Below are positions 45,402 through 54,001 of a stretch of DNA of 64,000 nucleotides, one piece after another; position 1 is the stretch's first letter; each line of letters begins with the position of its first letter. Source of the DNA: Pseudomonas lurida (GTDB lineage: Bacteria > Pseudomonadota > Gammaproteobacteria > Pseudomonadales > Pseudomonadaceae). The translations under genes were made by a program, and so were the position numbers. The notes under the pieces are model-generated. The model had not been told where the DNA came from, ran no database searches, and was given only the letters and a program-made list of their open reading frames with translations. The stretch spans positions 1 through 64,000 of the forward strand of contig NZ_JAAMRE010000032.1 of assembly GCF_013522705.1 (NCBI RefSeq). Direction: 5' to 3'.

Positions 45402-47012
45402 ATGTTGAACTTCTCTGCCCACGAATATCCCTATGCGTCGCAACGCCAAAGCGTGTTCGCCCGGCGCGGCATGGTCGCCGCGTCCCAGCCCCTGGCCGCC
45501 CAGGCCGGTATCGAAGTCATGCAACAGGGCGGCAATGCCATTGATGCGGCCATCGCCACGGCGGCGGCGCTTACCGTGGTGGAGCCCACCGGCTGCGGCC
45601 TGGGCGGCGATGCGTTTGCGCTGGTCTGGTGCAAGGGCCAGCTGCACGGCCTGAATGGCAACGGTCACGCGCCGGCCGCGTTGAGCATCGAGGCGGTCAA
45701 GGGCGCAGGCCACGAGCGTATGCCGCTGTACGGTTGGACGCCGGTAACAGTGCCCGGCTGCCCCTCGGCCTGGGCGCAGCTGTCGCAACGCTTCGGCAAG
45801 CTGCCCTTCGACGCGCTGCTGCAACCAGCCATCCGCCTGGCACGGGACGGTTTCCCGCTGTCGCCGGTGGTCGCCCATCAATGGCAACTGGCTGTGAACG
45901 AATTCAGCCCCCATCGCGACCCGGTGCTCGATGCCTGGTTCGACACCTTCCTCATCGATGGGCGCGCGCCCAAGGCCGGGGAGATGTTCCGCAATCCGGC
46001 CCAGGCCCGCACGCTGGAGGAGCTGGCCGCCACGCGCTGTGAAAGTCTGTATCGCGGCGCACTCGCCGAGCGCCTGGACGCGCATTCCCGTGCCACTGGC
46101 GGTTACCTGCGCGCCAGTGATCTGGAAGATTACCGTGCACAGTGGGTGGCCCCCATCCACATCAACTATCGCGGCGTCGACGTCTGGGAAATTCCACCCA
46201 GCGGCCAGGGCCTGGTCGCCCTGATGGCGCTGAAAATCCTTGAAGGCTTCCACTTCGATCACCGCGACAGCGCACAGACCTGGCATCGCCAGCTCGAAGC
46301 CATGAAGCTGGCCTACAGCGACGGCCTGCACTACATCACCGATCCACTGCACATGCGTATGGCGGTGGACGACCTGCTCAGCGACAGCTACAGCACCCGG
46401 CGTCGCGGGCAGATCGGCGAACAGGCGCAACCGCCCAAACCCGGCGACCCGCACGCCAGCGGCACCGTGTACCTGGCGACCGCCGACGCCGAAGGCAATA
46501 TGGTCTCGTTTATCCAGAGCAACTACCACGGCTTCGGCTCGGGCGTTGTGCTGCCCGACAGCGGTATCGCCCTGCAGAACCGTGGCCAGGAATTCAGCCT
46601 CGACCCGGCCCACGCGAACTGCCTGGCCCCTGGCAAGAAAACCTTTCACACCATCATCCCTGGGTTTCTCACTCAAAACGGTCACGCCCTCGGGCCGTTC
46701 GGCGTGATGGGTGGCTACATGCAGCCCCAGGGCCACGTGCAAATGGTGATGAACCTGGTGGACTTCGGCCTCAACCCCCAGGCGGCCCTGGACGCGCCGC
46801 GCTGGCAATGGCTGGGCGACCTGAAAGTCGGCATCGAACACGGGGCCTCCCGCGAGTTGGCCAACGCCCTGTCGCGGCGCGGCCACCAGGTGCAGATCGC
46901 CAGTGACCTCACTGACTATGGGCGCGGCCAAATCATCCTGCGCGACCCTGTCAGTGGCGTACTCTGCGGCGGTACCGAACCGAGGGCGGATGCGCATATC
47001 GCGGTGTGGTGA
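45402..47012 (+). CDS. Gamma-glutamyltransferase-family hydrolase
   Basis: This 536-residue Ntn-hydrolase begins MLNFSAHEYPYASQRQSVFARRGMVAASQPLAAQAG. The autoprocessing site is DPHASGTVYLATADAEGNMVSFIQSNY, with Thr355 as the predicted N-terminal nucleophile of the small subunit. There is no signal peptide, unlike periplasmic Ggt, so it probably works in the cytoplasm on substrate imported by the ABC system. It can hydrolyse gamma-glutamyl or related amide bonds; specificity is not settled. A terminator hairpin follows. Confidence 0.88.
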   Translation: MLNFSAHEYPYASQRQSVFARRGMVAASQPLAAQAGIEVMQQGGNAIDAAIATAAALTVVEPTGCGLGGDAFALVWCKGQLHGLNGNGHAPAALSIEAVKGAGHERMPLYGWTPVTVPGCPSAWAQLSQRFGKLPFDALLQPAIRLARDGFPLSPVVAHQWQLAVNEFSPHRDPVLDAWFDTFLIDGRAPKAGEMFRNPAQARTLEELAATRCESLYRGALAERLDAHSRATGGYLRASDLEDYRAQWVAPIHINYRGVDVWEIPPSGQGLVALMALKILEGFHFDHRDSAQTWHRQLEAMKLAYSDGLHYITDPLHMRMAVDDLLSDSYSTRRRGQIGEQAQPPKPGDPHASGTVYLATADAEGNMVSFIQSNYHGFGSGVVLPDSGIALQNRGQEFSLDPAHANCLAPGKKTFHTIIPGFLTQNGHALGPFGVMGGYMQPQGHVQMVMNLVDFGLNPQAALDAPRWQWLGDLKVGIEHGASRELANALSRRGHQVQIASDLTDYGRGQIILRDPVSGVLCGGTEPRADAHIAVW

Positions 47013-47018
47013 GCCGAG

Positions 47019-47044
47019 CAGGGGCGGGACTGTCGCTGCCCCTG
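47019..47044 (+). terminator. Terminator after the GGT gene
   Basis: CAGGGGC and GCCCCTG flank a 12-base loop, followed by TTGTTTT. Confidence 0.65.
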
Positions 47045-47132
47045 TTGTTTTGGAAAAGGTTGGTCGAAGCTGTCCCTTTTTTTCACCTCGCCTGTCATTC
47101 CAGGCAAGTGAACAAAATCGAGAGCTTCTCCA

Positions 47133-49538
47133 ATGCCCGTTTTCCGACCCCTGCGCTTGCGCCCTTTGCTGAAACTGAGCCTGCTGGTGAGCCTGAGTAC
47201 CAGCCCGTTGTTCGTCCCCGTCAGCTATGCCGAAGACAGCGCCGCGCGCCGCAGCTATCAGGTGCCGGCCGGCAGCCTGAGCGCGGCATTGACCCGGTTT
47301 GCAGGGCTGGCGGGCGTCAACCTGTCGGTGGACCCGGCGCTCGTCAGCGGGCGCAGCAGCGCCGGCCTGTCCGGCGAGTATGGCGTGGAGGAGGGCTTCG
47401 CGCGCCTGCTGCAAGGCTCCGGCCTGCAACTGCAACCCATGGGCGAGCAGGCCTACATGCTGGTGCCCCAGCCGGACGGCAGCAGCCTGGAACTGGCGCC
47501 CACCTCGATTCTCGGCACCACCGGCCTGTACGACGGCGACAGCTATTCCGGCGGCCAGGTGGCGCGACGTGGCTCCCAGGGGCTGCTGGGCACGCGGGAC
47601 TTCATGGAGACCCCGTTCAGCATCACCACCTACACTCAGGAAGCGGTGAAAAACCAGCAGGCGCGCACCCTCGGCGACCTGATCGCCAGCGACCCTTCGG
47701 TGCGCGCCACCAACCCGGCCGGTGGACGCTACGAGCAATTCACCATCCGGGGGTTCAGCCTGTTCAACAGCGATGTGGCCTACAACGGCCTGTACGGCGT
47801 GCTGCCCACCTATAGCATCGACATGGAAATGGCCGACCGCGTCGATATCCTCAAAGGCCCGAGCCAGTTGATCAACGGCATCTCGCCGCGAGGCAGCGTC
47901 GGCGGTGGCATCAACGTGGTGCCCAAGCGTGCCACCGACAAGGACATCACCTCGCTCACCGGCACCTGGGCTTCCGACAGCCAGGCCGGCGGCGCGGTGG
48001 ATGTGGGCCGGCGCTTCGGCGAGGACAATCAGTTCGGCCTGCGTTTCAACGGCGTGAAACAGTCCGGCGATACCGAATGGGACCACCAGAGCGTCGACCG
48101 CGAGATGGCGGTACTGGGCCTGGATTTTCGCGGCGAGCGCCTGCGCCTTTCCACCGATATCGGCCACACCGAGCGCGACACCGATGCGCCCCAGGAGCGC
48201 GTGCAAGTCGCCGCCGCCGCCCCGGTGCCCCGCGCCAGCGATGTAAGCCGCAACTATGCGCAATCCTGGAGCAAGGCACGCACCAACGACACGTTCGGCA
48301 CGGTCAACGGCGAGTTCGACCTCAGCGATAACGTGATGCTCTACGGGGGTGTCGGCGCGCGCAAAAGCAATCACGATTTCCTGCGCCATGCGGTATCCGT
48401 CAGCAATGCGGCCGGCGCGTTCAGTGTGCAGCCGCGCGACTTCACCCGCGATGAAAACGTACGCACCGCCACAGCGGGCGTGCGCAACTGGTTCCACACC
48501 GGGCCGGTGACCCATGAGGTCAACCTGGCGGCCAGCTATTTCTATATGGACTTCACCAACGGCGGCGCGCGCTATGCGGCCGCGCCGAGCAACCTGTACG
48601 ACCCGGTGCAAACGCCGACGCCTTCAACGCCTACGCGCCAGGACGCCAAGGTCTACACCGAGAACACGTTCAGCGGCCTGGCGTTGTCCGACACCCTGGG
48701 CTTTTTCGACGATCGCCTGCTGCTCACCCTGGGTGCGCGCTGGCAGCGGGTGAAGGTCGACGACTGGAGCGACGGCGTCAAAGGCGACACCGCTTACGAC
48801 GAAGAAAAAATCTCGCCTTCGGGCGGCCTGCTGTTCAAGGCCACCGACAAACTGTCGCTGTACGCCAACTACATGGAAGGCCTGAGCCAGGGCAAGATCG
48901 CGCCGTCCACCTCGGTCAACGAAGACCAGATCTTCGCGCCGTTCATCAGCCGCCAGGTGGAAGTGGGCGCCAAGTACGACGCCGGTGCCTTCGCGGTGAC
49001 CGCCGCCGTATTTCGCATCAAGCAGCCGGCCTACGAGACCAACGCCACCACCCGCGTATTCGGCCCCAACGGCAAGCGCCAGAACGACGGTGTGGAGCTG
49101 AGTGTGTTCGGCGAACCGCTCAAGGGCGTGCGCCTGCTGGGCGGCGTGATGTACATCGACAGCGAACTGAAAAACACCACCAACGGCACTTTCGACGGCA
49201 ACCGTGCGCCGGCCACGCCCAAGTACAACGTCAACCTCGGTGCCGAGTGGGATGTGCCAACCCTCGAAGGCCTGACCCTGACCAGCCGCGGCATCCATTC
49301 CAGCTCGCAATACCTGGACCAGTCCAACGTCAAGGAAATCGACGCCTGGAACCGCATCGATGTCGGCGCGCGCTACGCATTCAAGGTGGATGACAAACAC
49401 ATCACCCTGCGCGCCAACGTGGAGAACGTCGCCGACAAACGCTACTGGAGCTCCGCGGGCGCCTCGGACGACAGCGAACCGGGGCTGACCCTCTCGACGC
49501 CGCGCACCTACCTGCTTTCCGCCACCGTCGATTTCTAA
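47133..49538 (+). CDS. TonB-dependent siderophore receptor with STN signalling domain
   Basis: This 801-residue outer-membrane protein has a signal peptide (LLVSLSTSPLFVPVSYA). A secretin/TonB N-terminal domain (residues about 50-105, YQVPAGSLSAALTRFAGLAGVNLSVDP) follows, then plug and 22-strand barrel, ending in YLLSATVDF with terminal Phe. STN domains signal to an anti-sigma factor, but no FecI/FecR pair is adjacent, so its signalling partner must be elsewhere or absent. The plug contains TYTQEAVKNQQARTLGDLIASDPSV, typical of ferrisiderophore receptors. No clear Fur box was seen in the 90 bases upstream. Confidence 0.9.
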   Translation: MPVFRPLRLRPLLKLSLLVSLSTSPLFVPVSYAEDSAARRSYQVPAGSLSAALTRFAGLAGVNLSVDPALVSGRSSAGLSGEYGVEEGFARLLQGSGLQLQPMGEQAYMLVPQPDGSSLELAPTSILGTTGLYDGDSYSGGQVARRGSQGLLGTRDFMETPFSITTYTQEAVKNQQARTLGDLIASDPSVRATNPAGGRYEQFTIRGFSLFNSDVAYNGLYGVLPTYSIDMEMADRVDILKGPSQLINGISPRGSVGGGINVVPKRATDKDITSLTGTWASDSQAGGAVDVGRRFGEDNQFGLRFNGVKQSGDTEWDHQSVDREMAVLGLDFRGERLRLSTDIGHTERDTDAPQERVQVAAAAPVPRASDVSRNYAQSWSKARTNDTFGTVNGEFDLSDNVMLYGGVGARKSNHDFLRHAVSVSNAAGAFSVQPRDFTRDENVRTATAGVRNWFHTGPVTHEVNLAASYFYMDFTNGGARYAAAPSNLYDPVQTPTPSTPTRQDAKVYTENTFSGLALSDTLGFFDDRLLLTLGARWQRVKVDDWSDGVKGDTAYDEEKISPSGGLLFKATDKLSLYANYMEGLSQGKIAPSTSVNEDQIFAPFISRQVEVGAKYDAGAFAVTAAVFRIKQPAYETNATTRVFGPNGKRQNDGVELSVFGEPLKGVRLLGGVMYIDSELKNTTNGTFDGNRAPATPKYNVNLGAEWDVPTLEGLTLTSRGIHSSSQYLDQSNVKEIDAWNRIDVGARYAFKVDDKHITLRANVENVADKRYWSSAGASDDSEPGLTLSTPRTYLLSATVDF

Positions 49539-49559
49539 AGGCAGATCGGCATGGAAAAG

Positions 49560-49585
49560 CGGGCTTGCTCATCACAGCAAGCCCG
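49560..49585. terminator. Hairpin after the receptor gene
   Basis: CGGGCTTGCT and AGCAAGCCCG form a 10-bp perfect stem with a six-base loop. No T run follows. Confidence 0.6.
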
Positions 49586-49753
49586 TTCACCACAGCGTTA
49601 TGTGTCAGCCTTTAAGCTTGTACAGCTACCCATGGCTGTCGAAGGCAAGTCGAATCGTCGCACCGGCTTCGTGCGCAATGCGCCAGCGCCTTTTCGAATT
49701 GCGGCCCAGGGGCAATTTGGATAGGGTGCATGCCTGCCCCTCAGGATACCCCC

Positions 49754-50368
49754 ATGACCGAGCCCGCCCCCAAGACCCGTCGCGCACCCAAAGGTGAAAA
49801 ACGCCGCGAAGCGCTGCTGGATGCGGCCTTGCAGGTGTTTTCCCTGGAAGGCTACAGCGGTGCGTCCGTGGCTCGGGTGGCAGCGATTGCGGGGCTGTCC
49901 GTGGCGGGTCTGCTGCACCACTTTCCCAGCAAGATTTCGCTGCTGATGGGCGTGTTGCAACGCCGCGATGAGGTCAACCAGCGCATTGCCGATCAAGTGC
50001 GCGCGGAAAAATCCCTGAGCGGTCTGCTCGGCAGCCTGCGGGCGATCAATCGTTCGAATGCCACGGCGCCGGGCGTGGTGCGCGCCTTTACGATCTTGAA
50101 TGCCGAAAGCCTGCTCGATACGCAGCCTGCCTGGTCGTGGTTCCAGGAACGGTATGCGGGGATTCACGCACGGTTGCAAAACCAGTTCGCCGAGCTGGTG
50201 GCAGCGGGGGAGGTGCGCAGCGATGTAGACATCCCTGGGCTGGTGGAAGAAATCCTGGCCATGATGGATGGCCTGCAAATCCAATGGCTGCGGTTTCCCG
50301 CGCGCGTGGACCTGGTGGCGCGCTTCGATACCTACCTTGCGCGGGTCGAAGCGGCCATCAGAACCTGA
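49754..50368 (+). CDS. TetR-family transcriptional regulator
   Basis: The start MTEPAPKTRRAPKGEKRREALLDAAL is preceded by AGGAT; a start eight codons upstream is possible. The 204-residue protein has a TetR helix-turn-helix (GYSGASVARVAAIAGLSVAGLLHHFPSKISLLMGVL) and a ligand-binding C-terminal domain with no recognisable effector motif. It is convergent with the family 3 glycoside hydrolase gene and may control it or itself; no operator was identified with confidence. Confidence 0.88.
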   Translation: MTEPAPKTRRAPKGEKRREALLDAALQVFSLEGYSGASVARVAAIAGLSVAGLLHHFPSKISLLMGVLQRRDEVNQRIADQVRAEKSLSGLLGSLRAINRSNATAPGVVRAFTILNAESLLDTQPAWSWFQERYAGIHARLQNQFAELVAAGEVRSDVDIPGLVEEILAMMDGLQIQWLRFPARVDLVARFDTYLARVEAAIRT

Positions 50369-50426
50369 ACCGAGCGCGGGTCACATGTGGGAGGGCGCAG
50401 GCCCACCCACACCCGGCCGCACTGGA

Positions 50427-53177
50427 TCAGTTGCCCGCAGCGCTGCCCTGGCTGCTGTCATCACTCATGTCGTAGCCATCACCGTCGCTGGTGCCGCTGT
50501 CACCCTGGTTTTGATGCAGCACGCCGCCGGTCTTGACCGTCGATTCACGCAACGTCGAGTTCAGCGCCGAACGCGGCAGCGGGTTGCTGGTGCCGGTCGA
50601 CAGTTCCTGGCGGAACGGGTTGACCAGCTTGGCGTTCAGGCGAATGTCCTGGGACGATGCGCCCACCGACAGGGTGAAGCTGTCGGCATCCACCACCCAG
50701 TGCTTGCTCGCCACGTCGTAGTAGGCCAGCGAGCGGTCATTGAGCTCGATGGTGACGCGCTTGCTCTCGCCCGGCTTGAGGAACACTTTTTTGTAGCCTT
50801 TGAGTTCCTTCAGCGCGCGTTCGACTTTCGGGTTGTTCTGGCCTACATACAACTGCGCGACTTCGGCACCGCCGACCTTGCCCGTGTTGGCCAGGTCGAA
50901 CGAGACTTTGATCGGCGCACCGGCCACCGCCACCCCAGGCGTGACGCTGATATTGCTGTAGCCGAAGGTGGTGTACGACAAGCCATAGCCGAACGGATAG
51001 AGCGGCTTGATGCCTTTTTTCTCATAGCCGCGATAGCCCAGGAACAGGTCGTCCTTGTAGCTCATCCGGTCCAGTTTCTCCTGGTTGTCGAATGTGGGGA
51101 AGGTCGCGTAGATCGGGTTGTCTTCGATGTTACGCTCAATGCTGATCGGCAACTTGGCCGACGGGTTGACCTTGCCCAGCAGGATCTCCGCCAGCGCCTG
51201 GCCGCCGTTCTGCCCAGGGTAGAACGCATGCAGCGCAGCCGGCACCTGGTCGACCCAGTCACTCATCTTCAAGCCGGTGCCGCCGTGCAGGGTGACGACA
51301 GTGTTCGGGTTGACCTTGGCGATGTTTTGAATCAGCAGGTTCTGGTATTCGGGCAGATCGAAACTATGGTCGAACCCTTCGCCTTCGTACTCGTTGCTGT
51401 TACCGGCGGCCACCAATACCGCGTCGTAGTTGGCCAGCTCCTGTGGCGCGACCAGCGAGGCCCAGCTCATCTGCACGCCGACCAGGCCGCCCATGGTCGA
51501 GAGGTAGCCGTTGCGGCGCGAATATTCCAGCTTGATATCGACCGGCTTGCCGGCTTCCAGCTTGAGTTTGGCAAACACCGGAATGGTCGGCGGAATGCTG
51601 TTGTTAGGCAGCGGTTTACCGTCGCCATTGTCGAGGATTTTCTGACCGTTGACGTACAGGCGCACCGCGCCGTCGGCGCGCACCTTGAACACCTGCTCGC
51701 CGCTGACGGTCGGGGTGATCTGCCCGCTGTAGCGAATCGACGTCGCGGCGGTGTCGCCATTGACCGGCAGGCTGTCGGTGGACCAGTCCAGGTCGACGTG
51801 CTGGTCGGTGCGGCTGGCGGCCGGCTCGCCGGACCAGTTGGTGTTGCTGAAGAACTCGGTCTTCAGACCTTTGACCGGCTTGCCGTCGCTGTCGACATGG
51901 GTCCAGGTCGAGGTGGTCGGGTCCAGGGACAGCCCATCGATGAACTCCACCTTGGCGCCCGGTGCCAGTTGCTGCAGGCCGCTCAACTCGCTGATGTAGT
52001 TGGCGGCCATCACGTTGGCGCTGCCGAAACCAGTGGGTGGCGCGTACTTGGCGAGGCTGCCGACCACAGCAATGCGCTTGACCTTCTTCGCATCCAGCGG
52101 CAGCAGGTTGTTCTGGTTCTTCAGCAGCACAATGCCTTCGCGCGCGGCATTGAGCGCCACGCGGTTGCTGGTGGCGCTGTTCATGTTATGGCTGGTCAAC
52201 GGCGCCTTGCTGTCGAATTTGTACAGGTAGATCTGCTTGAGGATGCGCCGCACTTTGTCGTCGATGGTCGCGCTGCTCAGCTCGCCGCTGTCCAGATACG
52301 GCTTGAGCACCGTGCTGTTCATCTGGTAACCCATCATGTCCAGGTCAGTGCCGGCCTGGGCCGCGGGCAGGCCGTTGACCACCGCGTTGTAGTCGCTCTG
52401 CACGAAGCCCGGATAGCCCCATTCGGTTTTCAGGATGTCACGCATCAGGTGTTTGTTCTGGCAGGCAAACTCACCGTTCACCTTCTGGAACGCGCACATC
52501 ATCATCGCGACTTTGCTGTTCTTGGAGGCGGACTCGAACGGCGGCAATGTCATCTCGCGCAGTACGCGCTCGCTGATGATTTCGTCGAGGTGGAAGCGGT
52601 TGCTTTCCTGGTCGTTGGCCGCGAAATGCTTGGCGTTGGCCCACACGCCGCGGGACTGGATGCCGTTGATCACAGCGGGGCCCAGGCTGGCGCCGAGGAA
52701 CGGGTCTTCACCGGATAGATACTCGAATGCACGGCCGCTGAAGGGCATGCGGTACAGGTTCACGCCGGGGCCGGTGACGAACTGATAGCCGCCACTGGCG
52801 GTGTCATACCCCAGCGCGCGGCCCAGGTCGATGGCGCGGCGCGGGTTCCAGCTTGCGGCCAGGTTAGGCCCGGACGGGTACACCACGCCCTGGGCGTTGC
52901 CTTCGCTGGTGTAGCGCACGCCTACGCCGCCGTCGGCGCCGTGGATCTGCGGGATGCCGTATTGGCTCAGCGGTTTGACGTCCCAGCCACCGATGCCGCC
53001 GATGTAGGCGAGCTTTTCTTCCATGGTCATCTTCGCCAGGGTTTTATCCGCGGCTTTTTCGGCGCGGCTCATCCGTCCTTCGTCCAGCGCCGGGCTGGTG
53101 GCGGCATGCACTTGGGACACCGCCAGTGCCAGCAGGGCTAACGCCGACTGCGCACCGATCATTTTGCGTTTACTCAT
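50427..53177 (-). CDS. Secreted family 3 glycoside hydrolase with PA14 domain
   Basis: The ATG at 53177 follows GGAGAG by six bases. The 916-residue product has a signal peptide (GAQSALALLALAVSQVHAA). The GH3 (alpha/beta)8 domain contains KHFAAND (residues 184-190) and the nucleophile Asp262 in GFVQSDYNAV. A PA14 domain (residues about 420-560, with VNGQKIL and GYLSTMGG) is inserted in the second GH3 domain, followed by a fibronectin III-like C terminus. Such enzymes act on beta-glucosides or xylosides of plant material. The exact sugar cannot be told. The neighbouring type II system could export it. Confidence 0.9.
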   Translation of the reverse strand: MSKRKMIGAQSALALLALAVSQVHAATSPALDEGRMSRAEKAADKTLAKMTMEEKLAYIGGIGGWDVKPLSQYGIPQIHGADGGVGVRYTSEGNAQGVVYPSGPNLAASWNPRRAIDLGRALGYDTASGGYQFVTGPGVNLYRMPFSGRAFEYLSGEDPFLGASLGPAVINGIQSRGVWANAKHFAANDQESNRFHLDEIISERVLREMTLPPFESASKNSKVAMMMCAFQKVNGEFACQNKHLMRDILKTEWGYPGFVQSDYNAVVNGLPAAQAGTDLDMMGYQMNSTVLKPYLDSGELSSATIDDKVRRILKQIYLYKFDSKAPLTSHNMNSATSNRVALNAAREGIVLLKNQNNLLPLDAKKVKRIAVVGSLAKYAPPTGFGSANVMAANYISELSGLQQLAPGAKVEFIDGLSLDPTTSTWTHVDSDGKPVKGLKTEFFSNTNWSGEPAASRTDQHVDLDWSTDSLPVNGDTAATSIRYSGQITPTVSGEQVFKVRADGAVRLYVNGQKILDNGDGKPLPNNSIPPTIPVFAKLKLEAGKPVDIKLEYSRRNGYLSTMGGLVGVQMSWASLVAPQELANYDAVLVAAGNSNEYEGEGFDHSFDLPEYQNLLIQNIAKVNPNTVVTLHGGTGLKMSDWVDQVPAALHAFYPGQNGGQALAEILLGKVNPSAKLPISIERNIEDNPIYATFPTFDNQEKLDRMSYKDDLFLGYRGYEKKGIKPLYPFGYGLSYTTFGYSNISVTPGVAVAGAPIKVSFDLANTGKVGGAEVAQLYVGQNNPKVERALKELKGYKKVFLKPGESKRVTIELNDRSLAYYDVASKHWVVDADSFTLSVGASSQDIRLNAKLVNPFRQELSTGTSNPLPRSALNSTLRESTVKTGGVLHQNQGDSGTSDGDGYDMSDDSSQGSAAGN

Positions 53178-53683
53178 GGCTCTCTCCGACAACGGTCATT
53201 CAACATGGCGCGACGAGACCTGTGTCATTCAGGCACGCTCGTCACTTTTTTCTAGGCAATAGTTGCCCTTGATCGCAATTTTTAACCGATGGCTAATTGC
53301 AACTACTTGGCGAAATTCGCGGGTTTATTAGTTAATTAAAAGTGTGAGTTATTGTTGTGAGTAGTGTCTAAGCGATATCACGCGATGGCATTTTGAACCG
53401 CAAAAACCGCACAATTAAGGCAATTCTTGCGGTTATAAGTCAAACAAAAGCTAATTTTTGCGTGAAATTAGAAATAATTCCTTACGTTTCGGAACTAAGA
53501 CTAAACCTACAAGTCGATTGGTTTAAGAAAATTCATTACGTCATGGCGAACTAGTGGCTTTGTCCGGTAGTTCTAATGTGCCATGTTTTATACAAGCTGT
53601 TTTACCCACTGCTTTGGTGTAGGGTCTTGAACGCGTTCAAGGCTCCACTGGAGCGGCCTGCTGTTTTTATCTGGAGAATGTTT
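53178..53683. promoter_or_regulatory. AT-rich divergent regulatory region with two palindromes
   Basis: This 506-base gap between the glycoside hydrolase and the small exported protein is much AT-richer than its flanks and holds no supported gene. Close to the hydrolase start is the inverted repeat GGCAATAGTTGCC (53255-53267). Close to the rightward gene is the perfect 14-base palindrome TTGAACGCGTTCAA (53627-53640). Both are plausible repressor sites; the regulators are unknown. Confidence 0.55.
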
Positions 53684-53908
53684 ATGAAAGTTTCCCTGTT
53701 AGGTGCCGGTTTTGTGCTGGGCGTCGCGCTGAGTGGCGCGGCCATGGCGGCTGAGTCCACCGACGCCGACGCCAAGTCCGGCGCTGCCGATTCCACCGTG
53801 TTGACCCAGGCCCACGACGCCAAGGCCGCGAAAAAGCAGAAGGCCGAAACCACCAAGGGCGGGCGACCGCTGAACAGCAGCCAAACCGCGCCCAAAGCCT
53901 CGAACTGA
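53684..53908 (+). CDS. Small exported protein upstream of the T2SS cluster
   Basis: This 74-residue protein starts at ATG 53684, seven bases after GGAG. It has a signal peptide (MKVSLLGAGFVLGVALSGAAMAAES). The mature 50 residues are Ala/Lys/Asp-rich, without Cys or hydrophobic core, and probably disordered. No family is recognised. A hairpin terminator follows, so it is transcribed separately from gspE. Confidence 0.65.
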   Translation: MKVSLLGAGFVLGVALSGAAMAAESTDADAKSGAADSTVLTQAHDAKAAKKQKAETTKGGRPLNSSQTAPKASN

Positions 53909-53927
53909 CGGGCAAACGCGCTCCCCT

Positions 53928-53953
53928 TCAGGAGTGGGCGAGCCCACTCCTGA
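53928..53953 (+). terminator. Perfect hairpin before gspE
   Basis: A 12-bp perfect stem (TCAGGAGTGGGC and its complement) surrounds a GA loop. It lies 20 bases after the small exported gene and 48 bases before gspE. Confidence 0.65.
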
Positions 53954-54001
53954 CACGGTTTCTCCATAGCCCTTAGAACATAGCCCCTCAGACAGTCACC
54001 C

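Noticed and set aside
45387-48611. Minus-strand open frame of over 1000 codons across the GGT and receptor genes
   Set aside because: It is antisense to two clear genes, has His/Gln/Val-rich composition with no motif, and arises from GC-rich third-codon bias on the plus strand.
50380-50410. REP-like palindrome after the TetR gene (TGTGGG ... CCCACA)
   Set aside because: The stem is interrupted by several mismatches, so I did not list it as a repeat.
50268-52718. Plus-strand open frame of 816 codons opposite the GH3 gene
   Set aside because: It lies antisense to a glycoside hydrolase with catalytic motifs and a signal peptide, and has no recognisable domain of its own.
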